Origin: an uncultured Ilumatobacter sp.
GTDB taxonomy: Bacteria; Actinomycetota; Acidimicrobiia; Acidimicrobiales; Ilumatobacteraceae
Direction: 5' to 3'
Assembly (NCBI GenBank): GCA_938091165.1
Contig: CALKNK010000029.1
Location: 38,628 to 102,627 of the forward strand
Length of the DNA stretch: 64,000 nt
The stretch's first letter is position 1. Each line of letters starts with the position of its first letter. A program made the position numbers and the translations under genes. Under the pieces are notes generated by a model that worked only from the letters and a program-made list of their open reading frames with translations, searched no databases and had not been told where the DNA came from. Below are positions 28,542-38,555 of this stretch, in pieces.

Positions 28542-29680
28542 CAGCCGTCGATGCTACGGCGCGGGAACCGAGGCACACGCGACGAGACGCCACACACGAT
28601 TTCGTAACCGATCGTGTCCAACCGGTCAGCCCAGTCCTCTGCGCGGATCGTCTGCTCACCATCGGGGCCGTCCTGGTTGCCGATCAGCACCACGTCGTCG
28701 CCGACGTTGACCTCGTCATCACCGCAGTCGACCATGAGCTGGTCCATCGTGACGCGACCGACAATCTGTCGCCGACGACCACCGATCAAGACTTCACCGC
28801 CTGCCGCTGACAGTCGGCGCGGCACGCCGTCCGCGTAACCAATGGGAATGGTCGCCACCGTGGTGTCGCGCTCGAACTTGTGGACGCGCCCGTACGAGAT
28901 GCGGCTCCCCGCTCGCGCCATCTTCACATACGACACACGCGCACGGAGTTGCAGTGCGGGCCGGAGGTCGGCACAGAGATCGTCGACGCCGTGTCCAGGC
29001 GACACACCGTAGATCGCGATCCCGGCGCGGACCATCGAACGTCGAGTCTCAGGATGAGCCAGCGTCCCCGCAGAGTTGGCGAGGTGAATGAGCGGCACGG
29101 AACCCACCCGCTCGATGACGTGTTTGAGCGCTCCGTCGAAGCGCTCCACCTGGCGAGCGGTGAAGGCGTCCGATGGATCGTCGGCAACAGCAAGATGGCT
29201 GAACACACCGGCAAGCCGAACCGCTGGCGCACGTTCGGCAATCGACTGCGCCATGGCCGCGGCAGCATGCGGGTGCGCGCCGACACGCTGCATGCCGGTA
29301 TCAATCTTCAAATGCACGGGCAAGCCGGTGGGGCTGGCTGCGACGAGTGCGTCGAGGAACTGCCGGGTGTACACCGTCGGCGTCAGGCGGTGCTCGACGA
29401 TGTGCCCGGCAGTCGCGGGCGGCTGCTCGCTCAGCAGCAGGATCGGTGCGTCGATCCCGGCCCGGCGCAGTTCGAGCCCTTCGGCGACCAAGGCAACGCA
29501 AAGCCCTTCGGCGCCCGCGTCCATCGCGGCCCGGGCTACATCGACGGCACCGTGGCCATAGCCATCCGCCTTCACAACTGCCCAGACTGCGGCCGGACCA
29601 GCGACCGCGCGAAGGGACGCGACGTTGTGACGAATCGCATCGAGATCGATCTCAACCCAGGCCCAACGGGTGTCGCTCAT
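28541..29680 (-). CDS. alr: Alanine racemase
   Basis: A 379-residue fold-type III PLP enzyme that makes D-alanine for peptidoglycan. The Schiff-base Lys37 lies in AVVKADGYGHGA, KIDTGMQRVG is the substrate segment, and the catalytic Tyr lies in SRISYGRVHKF. VTMDQLMVDCG is also a family signature. The location between nnrD and tsaE is common in bacteria. Seven bases separate it from nnrD upstream. Confidence 0.96.
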   Translation of the reverse strand: MSDTRWAWVEIDLDAIRHNVASLRAVAGPAAVWAVVKADGYGHGAVDVARAAMDAGAEGLCVALVAEGLELRRAGIDAPILLLSEQPPATAGHIVEHRLTPTVYTRQFLDALVAASPTGLPVHLKIDTGMQRVGAHPHAAAAMAQSIAERAPAVRLAGVFSHLAVADDPSDAFTARQVERFDGALKHVIERVGSVPLIHLANSAGTLAHPETRRSMVRAGIAIYGVSPGHGVDDLCADLRPALQLRARVSYVKMARAGSRISYGRVHKFERDTTVATIPIGYADGVPRRLSAAGGEVLIGGRRRQIVGRVTMDQLMVDCGDDEVNVGDDVVLIGNQDGPDGEQTIRAEDWADRLDTIGYEIVCGVSSRVPRFPRRSIDG

Positions 29681-29687
29681 TGCGCGA

Positions 29688-31058
29688 TCACTTCCATTGG
29701 GACGAGAGTACGCCAGCGAGCGCCATCTGCAGGGTGCTTACGAGATCACCGGCGAGCATTGCCTGCCGAGGCAGCAGCGCTCCCGCCTCGGCGTGCAGCC
29801 AGGCAGCAGCTGCTGCCGATCGCAACGGATCCAGCCCGCGCGCCAATCCTGCGGCAATGATGCCGGTCAGTACGTCACCGGATCCAGCAGTCGCGAGGCG
29901 CTCATCGCCGTGGTCGACCACCAGCGCTGTTCCCCTCGGACTCGCAACAACCGTCCTCGGCCCTTTCAGCAACACGGTGCACCCCAGGTGTGCCGCGAGT
30001 TCGCGAACGGCAGCAAGACGATCGGGTCCGGGGAGCGATCCGGTCAGCTCGCGGAACTCCCCATCATGCGGTGTCATCACGGTGGGATGCGACCGCTGCG
30101 CCACTACGCCGGCAGCGCCTCCGTCGGCATGTGCGAGCGCGAACAGTCCATCGCCGTCGACAACAACAGGCTGCGGAGCCGAAGCGACGCATGCCCGCAC
30201 GGACTGCAGCGTTCCTTGGCCACGCCCGAGGCCCGGGCCGATAGCCAGCGAACCGAATCGGCCGGCCTCGGCTAACACCTCGGCCGACCAGTCCTCCTTC
30301 GGCAGCAGGGTCTGCACAATCTCTGGCCGACACGCGACCATGAGGCCAGGAGCAGACAACTTGACCAGCCCGGCGCCTGCTCGCGCTGCGGCCTCGGCGG
30401 CGAGGGCGGCCGCTCCAGTCATTCCGTCGCTCCCTGCGACGACGCGCACCGCGCCCCGCCACTTGTGCGCGTCCAGAGGTCGCTCTGGCCACCACGCCCC
30501 GACGTCAGCGCGATCGACGCGATGACATGTTGCAGCGGACACCTCAAGGCCGATGTCGACCACGTCGATAGCCCCCGCTCGCTGCGCGCCGTCCCCGAAC
30601 AGCAACCCCGGTGCGAGTGCCTGGAAGGTCACGGTGCGGTCCGCTGCGATGACGATCCCACTGATCGTCCCTGTCAGCGCGTCGACCCCACTCGGTATGT
30701 CGACAGCCAGCACCGGTGAAGTGCCGACATCAGGAGCATCCCAAGCGCCGCGGAAACCTGTCCCATAGGCCGCGTCGATCACCAGATCCGCCGCCGGCAG
30801 CACCGCAGGTGCCAAGGCTGCATCGATGATCTCGACGCTCACCCCTCGCGAACGCAGAATGTCGGCGGCAACGCGCCCATCGTTGCCATTGTTTCCTTTA
30901 CCCGCAATGACGCGAACAACCCGTCCGTACGAGCCACCGAGCATCTCGAGTGCGACGCGCGCCACTGCTCGGCCAGCACGGTCGATCAGTTCCTCGATCG
31001 ATTCCGGGGCGGCCGCATCGACCGCCGCCATCTCGTCCGGAGTGAGGATCGGCTGCAT
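29688..31058 (-). CDS. nnrD: Bifunctional NAD(P)HX epimerase/dehydratase
   Basis: A 456-residue fusion that repairs hydrated NAD(P)H. The N-terminal YjeF epimerase domain (about 1-205) has GKGNNGNDGRVAA and VDIPSGVDALTG. The C-terminal ADP-dependent dehydratase domain (about 215-456) has ribokinase-like MTPHDGEFRELTG, LLKGPRTVVA and TAGSGDVLTGIIAAGLARG, with the catalytic Asp of GSGD. Both halves look intact. Confidence 0.94.
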   Translation of the reverse strand: MQPILTPDEMAAVDAAAPESIEELIDRAGRAVARVALEMLGGSYGRVVRVIAGKGNNGNDGRVAADILRSRGVSVEIIDAALAPAVLPAADLVIDAAYGTGFRGAWDAPDVGTSPVLAVDIPSGVDALTGTISGIVIAADRTVTFQALAPGLLFGDGAQRAGAIDVVDIGLEVSAATCHRVDRADVGAWWPERPLDAHKWRGAVRVVAGSDGMTGAAALAAEAAARAGAGLVKLSAPGLMVACRPEIVQTLLPKEDWSAEVLAEAGRFGSLAIGPGLGRGQGTLQSVRACVASAPQPVVVDGDGLFALAHADGGAAGVVAQRSHPTVMTPHDGEFRELTGSLPGPDRLAAVRELAAHLGCTVLLKGPRTVVASPRGTALVVDHGDERLATAGSGDVLTGIIAAGLARGLDPLRSAAAAAWLHAEAGALLPRQAMLAGDLVSTLQMALAGVLSSQWK

Positions 31059-31096
31059 TGTGCGGTGGGTCGAGTGCTTGCTATTTCACGTGCTGG

Positions 31097-32818
31097 TTAT
31101 GCGGTGAGCGTCTCGCGGAGTTCACGTTTGAGGAACTTGCCACTTGCGTTTCGCGGCAAAGGCTCCCCGAGGATCCAGATTCGCTCAGGGATCTTGAACT
31201 TGGCCAGCGATGTGCTCAGGAACTCTCGAAGTTGGTCCTCGGTGAGCGATGTCCCGTCAGCGAGCACGATGGCTGCACCGACGAGTTCGCCAAGACGGTC
31301 ATCAGGAACACCGAAGACGGCGGCCTCGGCAACGGCGTCATGCTGGTAGATCGCCGTCTCGACTTCGCTGCAGTAGATATTCTCCCCGCCGCGCAGCACC
31401 ATGTCCTTGGCGCGGTCGACGATGAACACGTAGCCGTCTTCGTCGATGGTTGCGATGTCACCGGTACGGAACCATCCATCTTGAATGGCCTCAGCGGTTG
31501 CCTCCCGACGATTGAGATAGCCCTTGATGACGACCGAGCCGCGCACACAAAGTTCACCAACACCACTGTTCGGTACGTCGTTTCCGATCTCGTCGATCAG
31601 CTTGCCGTCGAGTGTTGGCACAATTCGACCGCACGATGCGGGCTTTGCGACGTACAGGCTGCCGGAGCTTGCCGTCACAATACCGTGTGTCTCGGTAAGG
31701 CCATAACCTGTGCTGGGCGCGGTGCCCTCTTGCGACTGGTCGATTTTCTCGACGAGATCGGGCTGTAGCGGCGCTCCGCCGCCACCCAGGCCGACAAGCG
31801 TTGAGGTGTTGCGAATGTCCCAGTCCGGATGCATCAGCATCTCGCGACTCATCGTGGGCACTCCGGAGAAGTTGGTGACTCCTTCCCGTTCAATCAGTTC
31901 GAGGGCCCGCGTCGCATCCCACTTGTAGGTCAGCACCAGTTTGGAGCCCGAGATCGTGGCGGGATGCAGCAGGCAGTTGTTGGCCGTGACGTGGAAGAGC
32001 GGCGTCGGAGCCATGAATACGTTCTGCTTGTTCGGATCCGTTGGCGGCGCTGCATCTTTACCGGCTTTAGCACCAGCTTTTGCTTCTGCAGCTGCCGCGA
32101 CGCCCGCCATGAACGCGAGATTGAGCAGGTTATGCACCGAACCGCGGTGTGTGAGCTGTGCTCCCTTGGGGAACCCGGTCGTGCCGGAGGTGTAGAAGAT
32201 GCACGCATCGTCATCAGGGTCGATGTCAGCAGCGGGGAGTCCCGCTGGCGCCGTTGCAGGGTCGATGACATCGTCCCAGTGATCGGCGCCCTCCGGGAGG
32301 CCGCCCTCGGCGCGGACGGCGATGAGGTGCATTGCATGCCTTTCGCGCAGCTTCGAGAGAATCGGAACGACTCGCTTGAGGCGTTCGCTGTCGGCGATGA
32401 GCACCTTCGGGGCCGAATCGGCAAGTCCATATTCCATCTCATCGGTGGTCCACCAGGCATTCATCCCGACACAGGCGGCGCCGATCGACACGATGGCCCA
32501 GTATCCAAACACCCATTCGGCATAGTTACGCATCGCCAGCGCGACACGATCGCCCGGGCCAACGCCGTGCACATCGCGGAGATGATGTGCAAGGGCACGG
32601 ATGATGGCATCAGACTCGGCGTACGTGTAGCGCTCGTCTTCGAACACGACGTAGTCGCGGTCGCCGTAGCCAGTCGCTAGCTCCCACACGAACCGCATTG
32701 AGGGCGGCGCCGCTTCGTACACGCGCATCGGAACGCCTCGGACTTCGACGTCCTTCATGGCGAACTGCGACCCCGGCTGGGTCAGTTCGGTCCAGGCCTC
32801 TTGAAACTCCTCTAGCAT
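31097..32818 (-). CDS. Acyl-CoA synthetase (AMP-forming, FadD-like)
   Basis: A 573-residue ANL ligase, the third in this window. The P-loop YTSGTTGFPKG is near 217-227, STGYGLTETHG is the A5 motif, FRTGDIATIDEDGYVFIVDRAKDMVLRGGENIYCSEVE the hinge, and NASGKFLKRELRE has the C-terminal lysine. An Ala/Lys-rich insertion (AEAKAGAKAGKDAAPPTDP, about 250-268) is unusual and likely a surface loop. It sits between acpS and nnrD on the same strand. The substrate is unknown; a medium- or long-chain fatty acid is most likely. Confidence 0.9.
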   Translation of the reverse strand: MLEEFQEAWTELTQPGSQFAMKDVEVRGVPMRVYEAAPPSMRFVWELATGYGDRDYVVFEDERYTYAESDAIIRALAHHLRDVHGVGPGDRVALAMRNYAEWVFGYWAIVSIGAACVGMNAWWTTDEMEYGLADSAPKVLIADSERLKRVVPILSKLRERHAMHLIAVRAEGGLPEGADHWDDVIDPATAPAGLPAADIDPDDDACIFYTSGTTGFPKGAQLTHRGSVHNLLNLAFMAGVAAAAEAKAGAKAGKDAAPPTDPNKQNVFMAPTPLFHVTANNCLLHPATISGSKLVLTYKWDATRALELIEREGVTNFSGVPTMSREMLMHPDWDIRNTSTLVGLGGGGAPLQPDLVEKIDQSQEGTAPSTGYGLTETHGIVTASSGSLYVAKPASCGRIVPTLDGKLIDEIGNDVPNSGVGELCVRGSVVIKGYLNRREATAEAIQDGWFRTGDIATIDEDGYVFIVDRAKDMVLRGGENIYCSEVETAIYQHDAVAEAAVFGVPDDRLGELVGAAIVLADGTSLTEDQLREFLSTSLAKFKIPERIWILGEPLPRNASGKFLKRELRETLTA

Positions 32819-32887
32819 AGGGAGATTGTCGCACCCGGTCCGGCGATGTCACCAATTGGGGGCCAGCCCAGCCGACCGCTCCGAGCC

Positions 32888-33253
32888 CTACTCGCACACG
32901 ACGTATGCCGCCGCGACCAAATCGCTGTGGGTCAGACTGAGGTGCCAACGCGTGACCCCTGCTGCATGGGCCAACTCGGCGGCACGTCCAGTGATCGCCA
33001 GGCTCGGCGCACCCGACGCCGCCCGCTCCACCCACACATCGTGGAAGCTGAAAGCGCCGAGGCCAAGCCCAAGCGACTTCATCACAGCTTCTCGAGCGGC
33101 AAATCGGGCGGCAAGCGACGGGATCGGGTCAGATTGTGGCGCGACGTAGTCGAGTTCGATCTGCGTGAAGACTCGTGTTCGCATCGATGGCGTCCGCTCC
33201 AGCGTGGTGCGGAACCGCTCGATGTCGACGACGTCGATCCCGATCCCGATCAT
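32888..33253 (-). CDS. acpS: Holo-[acyl-carrier-protein] synthase
   Basis: A 121-residue phosphopantetheinyl transferase that activates ACP for fatty-acid synthesis. It has MIGIGIDVVDIERF, in which Asp7 is a Mg ligand, the RFAAREAVMKSLG block with the second acidic ligand and catalytic residues, and HLSLTHSDLVAAAYVV at the end. ATG 33253 was preferred to the longer frame because it matches the family start exactly. It lies 29 bases downstream of the large GlmS-like gene. Confidence 0.95.
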   Translation of the reverse strand: MIGIGIDVVDIERFRTTLERTPSMRTRVFTQIELDYVAPQSDPIPSLAARFAAREAVMKSLGLGLGAFSFHDVWVERAASGAPSLAITGRAAELAHAAGVTRWHLSLTHSDLVAAAYVVCE

Positions 33254-33282
33254 CACGCCCTCACGACGAACTCGAGCATGTC

Positions 33283-36200
33283 TCAACGATTCCAGTGTTC
33301 GGCGGTCTCAGAGATCGGACCGATCAGCAACTGTTCGACTGGCAATTCGCCGAGCAGCGAGTCGTCGAAGGCGCCTTCGGTCTCGGTGACCCAGTCGACG
33401 AGGCGGTCATACCGTCGGTCGTAACCCTGCATGACTCCCCGCATCACATCGGCGGGCAACTGCTCGTGGAAGGCAACGTGCAGCAACGTGATTCCCGTTG
33501 CCTGACCCGCCTTCATCTCGGGCACAAAAATGAGTGTCCGACCATCGCTCCGCCCACGACCGACGAGAATCTCGCCCTCGGACGCAACGCGATGCTTGGT
33601 GCCCCGCAACGCAGCATTAGCATCGACGCGACTGACCAGCCCACGTGCGACGCCGCCGCGATCGATGACCGAGATCGAATCACCATCGACGCGATACCGG
33701 GTGTAGCCGTGAATAGCAGCGACTACCGGGTCAAGATCGGCGAGCACCTTCAGTGTGCGATAGCTCAGCACGTCGCGGCCGGCGCCGGCCTTAATCACGG
33801 CTTGCACGAGGGCTCGGTCGATGATTCCCTCGTCGCTGCGCGAGATGCCAACAGTGACCGTCTTTGCCTGGTGCTTGATCGTGTCGACCGGCCGCGTGAG
33901 CTCCTCGATCACCTTGGTCAGTGCCGAGACGAAGTCATCGATCAAAGCGCTGGGTGAGCCGACTTTGCCGCTCTGGCGTGAGTACGCGTGCACGGGCCGG
34001 TCGGACAACACATGACCAAACATCGCGGCCAACCGGACTGCGGTGGACGCCTCCAGGTGCCCATCGTAGATCCTGGAACGAAGACCATCGTCAAACGCAG
34101 TCGAGAAGCTGGGGACCTCGGCTGCGACTCGCTCGAGTGTTTCGTCGCTCGACAAGCCAAGTCCTGCGAGCCGCTCGACGACCTCGCGCGCTTCGCGCAG
34201 CGGGAGGGCAGAGGCATCGATCGCCAACGCGGCTTCGTACCCGAAGAGGTGACCGACCATTGCGGACAAGATGAATCCCAGCGACGGGTCGACGGCCGGC
34301 ACCTCGATGGTCGCGACGGCGTTATAGCGGGTCTCACCGTCGTTGGCGACGACAATCGGAGTCGCCTTGTGCGCCTTGAAGATCGCCACTTCCTTGGCCA
34401 CGTCATCGGCGGTTGATCCTTCGAGGCCGGCGGCGCAGACCAAGATCAGCGGTTCCGACGACAGGTCGATGTGCTTCTTGTCCTCCGTCGAATCGCAGGC
34501 CATGGACTTGTAGCAGAGCTCGCTGAGCTTGATCCGGACTTCTTCGGCGGCGACCTTATTCGGTCCGTTGCCGACGACGGCCCAGTAGCGCTTCGACGGG
34601 GCGAATCGGCGAGCGGCGTCGGCAATACCTTCACGTCGACCGAGCACTTCGCGCATGGCCTCCGGCAGCGCGCGAAGCGCATCGAGGAGCTGGGACCGAC
34701 GCGTAGCCAAACCCAACGAAGCAGCATCAGCAATCGCACACGCCAGCACGGCGCCTGCGGCGACCTGCGCGTAGAACGCTTTGGTCGAGGCGACGGACAT
34801 TTCCACGTCGCGGCCGTCGGAGGTGTACAACACGCCGTCCGCCTTGTCGGTCAGGTCGCTGCCGCGCCGGTTGACGATGCCGATGACCGCAGCCCCTCGC
34901 GAGCGCAGCAGGTCAACTGTGCGATTGGTGTCGGTCGTGGTACCGGACTGGCTGACCGCAATCGCCAGCGTGTCGCTCATGTCGAGACGCATGTTGAAGC
35001 CCGACAACTCTGTCGCGGTGATTGCGTCGACGTCGAGGACCGACCCGGTGAGCTCATCGAGGATCGCTGCCATGCTCTGCCCGGCGACGGCAGCGGTGCC
35101 CTGGCCGATTACGCGCACTCGAGTGATCGTTCCTGCAGCCAACCGTTCGACGATCGCTGCCGGCAGCGCCCGGTCGCCGACGACGGCGCGTAGCTCGCCA
35201 TCCGCTTCGACGATCTTCCCGCGCAGCGTCTTGGCGAAGCTGTTCGGCGACTCGGAGATCTCCTTGAGGAGGAAGTGCGGAGCGTCGCCGCGGTCGATGT
35301 CTCGGGTAGTGACTTCGGCGACCGCGATATCAGCGCCGACAACCGGTATCTCGGCGCCGTCGTATGCAAGGCGAGTGATGCCCTCCAGGTCACCCGACTG
35401 CGCACCGTTGAGCACGACGATCTCGCCCCCTCGCTCGCCGTCCATCCGCACGTATCGCTCGGTCTCTTCGACGACTCCGTAGGGCTCGCTTGCGACCACG
35501 TAACAGTCATCGCCCAGACCGATGTACAGACCTTGACCACTCCCCCGCAATGCGAGGAAGAGCGTCTCTGGTGCTGCAGCGGTGGCGACTCCAATGGCGA
35601 TCGAACCCTCGAACGCCGTCACCGTGCGACGGAAGGACTCGGCTGGAGCGACTCCGTCGGCGAGGTGGCGCGACATCAATGTCGGGATCACTTTGGCGTC
35701 GGTGGTAATCGGTGCTGGAATCCCCAAGGAGTGCTCGGCGCGTAGATCGGCATGGTTGTCGACATCCCCGTTCAAGGCGGCCACGACATAAGGTGCCGGC
35801 GCAGTGCCGGCGGACTGTTCGAGCTCGACCGAGTTGAGCGGGTGCGTGTTCGGCTCGGAGATGATTCCGACGCTCGCCCAGCGCGTGTGCCCGAGCAGTG
35901 CGACGCGCGCAGTCGGCGCCTGGAGCGCACGGCGGAGCAAAGCGTCGGACCGAAGGGCCGAACGCAGGGCAGCGGTGTTGTCCCCCAGTTCGCCGATCTC
36001 CGCGGCAGCTTTGTAGACGAACGAGAGGGAGTCGCCGAACACTTCGACCGATCCCGACTGAAACAACGGGTCGTGGCCGCGTTCGGCAAGCAGCGTTGCC
36101 AACGCGTCGGCGCCGATGTCGTGACCCCAGAGATACAGGTGGACCCCAGCGGAGTCGCGTCCGCGCACTTCGAGTCGGTCAATGGCGGTGAATGCCTGCT

Positions 36201-36678
36201 GGGCAACGAGATACCCGGAAAGAGAAGAGGGTGATGCCCCCGGCCCTGCGAGGCTCTCGACCTCGCGAACAGTTCTCAGTCGGTCGTGAGCGATGGTCCA
36301 CATCGCGTCCTTCAACGTGATCAGGTCGGCGTTCGCGCGTTCCAAATCGTCAGCGGTGAGGCCACCCGCGCCCTCGTCAGGGTCGCAACCGTCCTCTCCG
36401 GCGAGCGTGCTCGCATCGAGGTCCGACTCGATCTGGGCGGCGAACGCATCGAGTTGATCGAGCCGACCGGTAATCGAGGCAACGAGGTCAATGCGACCGG
36501 CCAATGCCAGCACGCCAGGCAGACCCTTGAGCATCGCATCGACCGCTGCAGCTTCGCCAGCAACCGCCAACACGTCAGGCCGAGCGGCCAGTGCTGCATC
36601 GAGCCCCGCGAGAATCTGATCGTCAGTCGGAGTGGGCCTCGTCGGTGGCCGGCTGACAATTCCAATGATGCCGCACAT
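33283..36678 (-). CDS. glmS: Very large GlmS-like glutamine-fructose-6-phosphate aminotransferase
   Basis: A 1131-residue protein, against about 600-630 for ordinary GlmS. The N-terminal nucleophile motif MCGIIGIV is intact, but about 160 residues of mostly helical, acidic sequence separate it from RLEVRGRDSAG (168-177). Further glutaminase motifs follow: GHTRWASVG (263-271) and ALNGDVDN (301-308). Two SIS domains have IGQGTAAVAGQS (524-535), SQSGTTTDT (576-584), SVASTKAF (628-635), and KKHIDLS (734-740), the likely counterpart of the catalytic His region. About 300 extra residues follow the second SIS domain; I recognise no domain there. It sits directly after glmM, so a role in UDP-GlcNAc supply is strongly implied. 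Confidence 0.85.
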   Translation of the reverse strand: MCGIIGIVSRPPTRPTPTDDQILAGLDAALAARPDVLAVAGEAAAVDAMLKGLPGVLALAGRIDLVASITGRLDQLDAFAAQIESDLDASTLAGEDGCDPDEGAGGLTADDLERANADLITLKDAMWTIAHDRLRTVREVESLAGPGASPSSLSGYLVAQQAFTAIDRLEVRGRDSAGVHLYLWGHDIGADALATLLAERGHDPLFQSGSVEVFGDSLSFVYKAAAEIGELGDNTAALRSALRSDALLRRALQAPTARVALLGHTRWASVGIISEPNTHPLNSVELEQSAGTAPAPYVVAALNGDVDNHADLRAEHSLGIPAPITTDAKVIPTLMSRHLADGVAPAESFRRTVTAFEGSIAIGVATAAAPETLFLALRGSGQGLYIGLGDDCYVVASEPYGVVEETERYVRMDGERGGEIVVLNGAQSGDLEGITRLAYDGAEIPVVGADIAVAEVTTRDIDRGDAPHFLLKEISESPNSFAKTLRGKIVEADGELRAVVGDRALPAAIVERLAAGTITRVRVIGQGTAAVAGQSMAAILDELTGSVLDVDAITATELSGFNMRLDMSDTLAIAVSQSGTTTDTNRTVDLLRSRGAAVIGIVNRRGSDLTDKADGVLYTSDGRDVEMSVASTKAFYAQVAAGAVLACAIADAASLGLATRRSQLLDALRALPEAMREVLGRREGIADAARRFAPSKRYWAVVGNGPNKVAAEEVRIKLSELCYKSMACDSTEDKKHIDLSSEPLILVCAAGLEGSTADDVAKEVAIFKAHKATPIVVANDGETRYNAVATIEVPAVDPSLGFILSAMVGHLFGYEAALAIDASALPLREAREVVERLAGLGLSSDETLERVAAEVPSFSTAFDDGLRSRIYDGHLEASTAVRLAAMFGHVLSDRPVHAYSRQSGKVGSPSALIDDFVSALTKVIEELTRPVDTIKHQAKTVTVGISRSDEGIIDRALVQAVIKAGAGRDVLSYRTLKVLADLDPVVAAIHGYTRYRVDGDSISVIDRGGVARGLVSRVDANAALRGTKHRVASEGEILVGRGRSDGRTLIFVPEMKAGQATGITLLHVAFHEQLPADVMRGVMQGYDRRYDRLVDWVTETEGAFDDSLLGELPVEQLLIGPISETAEHWNR

Positions 36679-36785
36679 GAGGGTTGCAGGCTATCGACCT
36701 GGGCCACCAGGTCAGGGCCACTCGCTCGTGCCAGCGAACAATCGAACCGGGCATAATGTGCAGGATCAGGTCCGTTGCTTGACCG

Positions 36786-38126
36786 TCAAGCGAACTTGGT
36801 GCGAGCAACTTCGGCCAGTTGGTCAGCAGCGGCCTGGGCCTGATCTGCGGTTGCTGCTTCGACCATCACGCGGATCAGCGGCTCGGTGCCGCTGGGCCGG
36901 ACGAGGACACGACCGGTAGCGCCAAGGTCGGCTTCGACAACGGTGATCTCGTCGGCAAGGCGCTCGGCGATGTCCGGGACGCGCTCACCGACACGAACGT
37001 TGACGAGTGATTGGGGAAGCGACGTCATCGCGTCGCTGGCAATGTCCGCGAGGGTGCGCTCAGAGCGCTTCACGATGTCGATCAAAGCGACTGCGGTCAG
37101 CAGCCCATCCCCCGTGGTGGCATGGTCGGCAAAGATCACGTGGCCGCTCTGCTCACCACCGAGGGAATGGCCGCCGGCACCGAGTGCCTCGAGCACGTAA
37201 CGATCACCGACGCCGGTTTCGACGACGTTGATGCCCGCCACGTCCATCGCAAGCCGGAATCCGAGATTGGTCATCACGGTGACCACCACTGTGTCGTTGG
37301 CGAGCTGGCCTCGACTGCGGAGGTCCGCCGCACAGATCGCGATGATGTGGTCACCGTCGACAACAGTGCCCGTACCGTCGACAGCAATCAACCGGTCGGC
37401 ATCGCCATCGAGCGCCACGCCTAGATCGGCGCCGTGCTGAACCACTGCGGCTGCGACCAGCTCGGGGTGTGTGGCACCACAGCCATCATTGATGTTTCGA
37501 CCGTCAGGGTCCGCAGCGATCACTACGACCTCGGCACCTGCGGCACGCAGCACGTCCGGAGCGATCGAGCAGCCAGCGCCATTCGCCGCGTCGAGCACGA
37601 CCTTGATGCCTGCGAGATCGCGCCCGTCGAGGAATGCCAACACGTGCGCCGAATAGGGACCAGCATCATCGTGCGTTCCGAGCCGGCCGGCTGAGCCAGT
37701 CGGATCACCCAACGATTTGAGCACTGACTCGATCCGTGCCTCGACATCGTCGGTCAGCTTGGTCCCGCCGGGCGCAAACAGCTTGATGCCGTTGTCGCCA
37801 TACGGGTTGTGGGACGCAGAGACCACTGCGCCCATAACGCCAAGGCGCTGCGCTTCGAAGGCGACCATCGGTGTCGTCGCGGTGCCAAGATCGATCACAT
37901 CGACACCTTCGGCAGCAAAGCCCGCACCCAACGCCGCCCGCAACATCGGCGTTGACTCTCGAGTGTCACCACCGATGACGACGACGTCGACGGGTTCGGA
38001 CGCCACCGAGGAACTCGCGTCCAAACTCGAAAGAACCTGGGCCGCAGCGCGACCCAGGTTCAATGCGAATCCGGCAGTGAGTTCGGTATAGGCGACGCCA
38101 CGGACGCCATCGGTCCCGAACTTCAT
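36786..38126 (-). CDS. glmM: Phosphoglucosamine mutase
   Basis: A 446-residue alpha-D-phosphohexomutase that converts glucosamine-6-phosphate to glucosamine-1-phosphate. It has the N-terminal FGTDGVRG, phosphoserine Ser105 in VVSASHNPYGDNGIK, the metal loop DGDADR, GGEQSGH, which distinguishes GlmM, and the phosphate-binding RPSGTEPLIRVM. ATG 38126 gives the family length and lies 16 bases after the rpsI stop. The rplM-rpsI-glmM order is typical of actinobacteria. Confidence 0.96.
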   Translation of the reverse strand: MKFGTDGVRGVAYTELTAGFALNLGRAAAQVLSSLDASSSVASEPVDVVVIGGDTRESTPMLRAALGAGFAAEGVDVIDLGTATTPMVAFEAQRLGVMGAVVSASHNPYGDNGIKLFAPGGTKLTDDVEARIESVLKSLGDPTGSAGRLGTHDDAGPYSAHVLAFLDGRDLAGIKVVLDAANGAGCSIAPDVLRAAGAEVVVIAADPDGRNINDGCGATHPELVAAAVVQHGADLGVALDGDADRLIAVDGTGTVVDGDHIIAICAADLRSRGQLANDTVVVTVMTNLGFRLAMDVAGINVVETGVGDRYVLEALGAGGHSLGGEQSGHVIFADHATTGDGLLTAVALIDIVKRSERTLADIASDAMTSLPQSLVNVRVGERVPDIAERLADEITVVEADLGATGRVLVRPSGTEPLIRVMVEAATADQAQAAADQLAEVARTKFA

Positions 38127-38142
38127 CTTGCGAAGCCGAGTG

Positions 38143-38538
38143 CTAGCGCTTGGTGAACTGTGGTGCCTTACGAGCCTTCTTGAGGCCGTACTTCTTCGAC
38201 TCCTTCTTACGGGAGTCACGAGTGAGGAGACCGGCGGACTTCAACGTGCCGCGGCTCTCAGGGTCGAGTTCGAGAAGCGACCGAGCAATGGCCATGCGCA
38301 GTGCGCCAGCTTGTCCGCTGATGCCCCCGCCGTGGATGCTGGCGCTGACGTCATAGGCCTCGGTGGTCTCGGTCACAGTCAACGCCTCAGTGACGACCAT
38401 CCGCGATGCGGCGGTCGGAAAGTACACCTCGAGTGCCTTGCCGTTGATACTGAACTGGCCCGTTCCGGGGCGCAGCGACGCACGTGCGACGGAGCGCTTG
38501 CGACGGCCTGTGGTCTGGGTGAGCGGTGCTGTTGCCAT
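38143..38538 (-). CDS. rpsI: 30S ribosomal protein S9 (uS9)
   Basis: A 131-residue uS9, a head-domain protein whose C-terminal tail reaches the P-site tRNA. It has the GRRKRSVARASL start, GGGISGQAGALRMAIARSLL in the middle, and RDSRKKESKKYGLKKARKAPQFTKR at the end, which is the invariant basic tail with the terminal Lys-Arg. ATG 38538 was chosen as the conserved start. It lies 17 bases after rplM and is co-transcribed with it. Confidence 0.98.
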   Translation of the reverse strand: MATAPLTQTTGRRKRSVARASLRPGTGQFSINGKALEVYFPTAASRMVVTEALTVTETTEAYDVSASIHGGGISGQAGALRMAIARSLLELDPESRGTLKSAGLLTRDSRKKESKKYGLKKARKAPQFTKR

Positions 38539-38555
38539 TTTGTGGTTCCTATTTC

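Noticed and set aside
29347..30525. A 392-codon plus-strand open frame over alr and nnrD
   Set aside because: Arg/Ser/Ala-rich low-complexity translation, antisense to two well-conserved genes.
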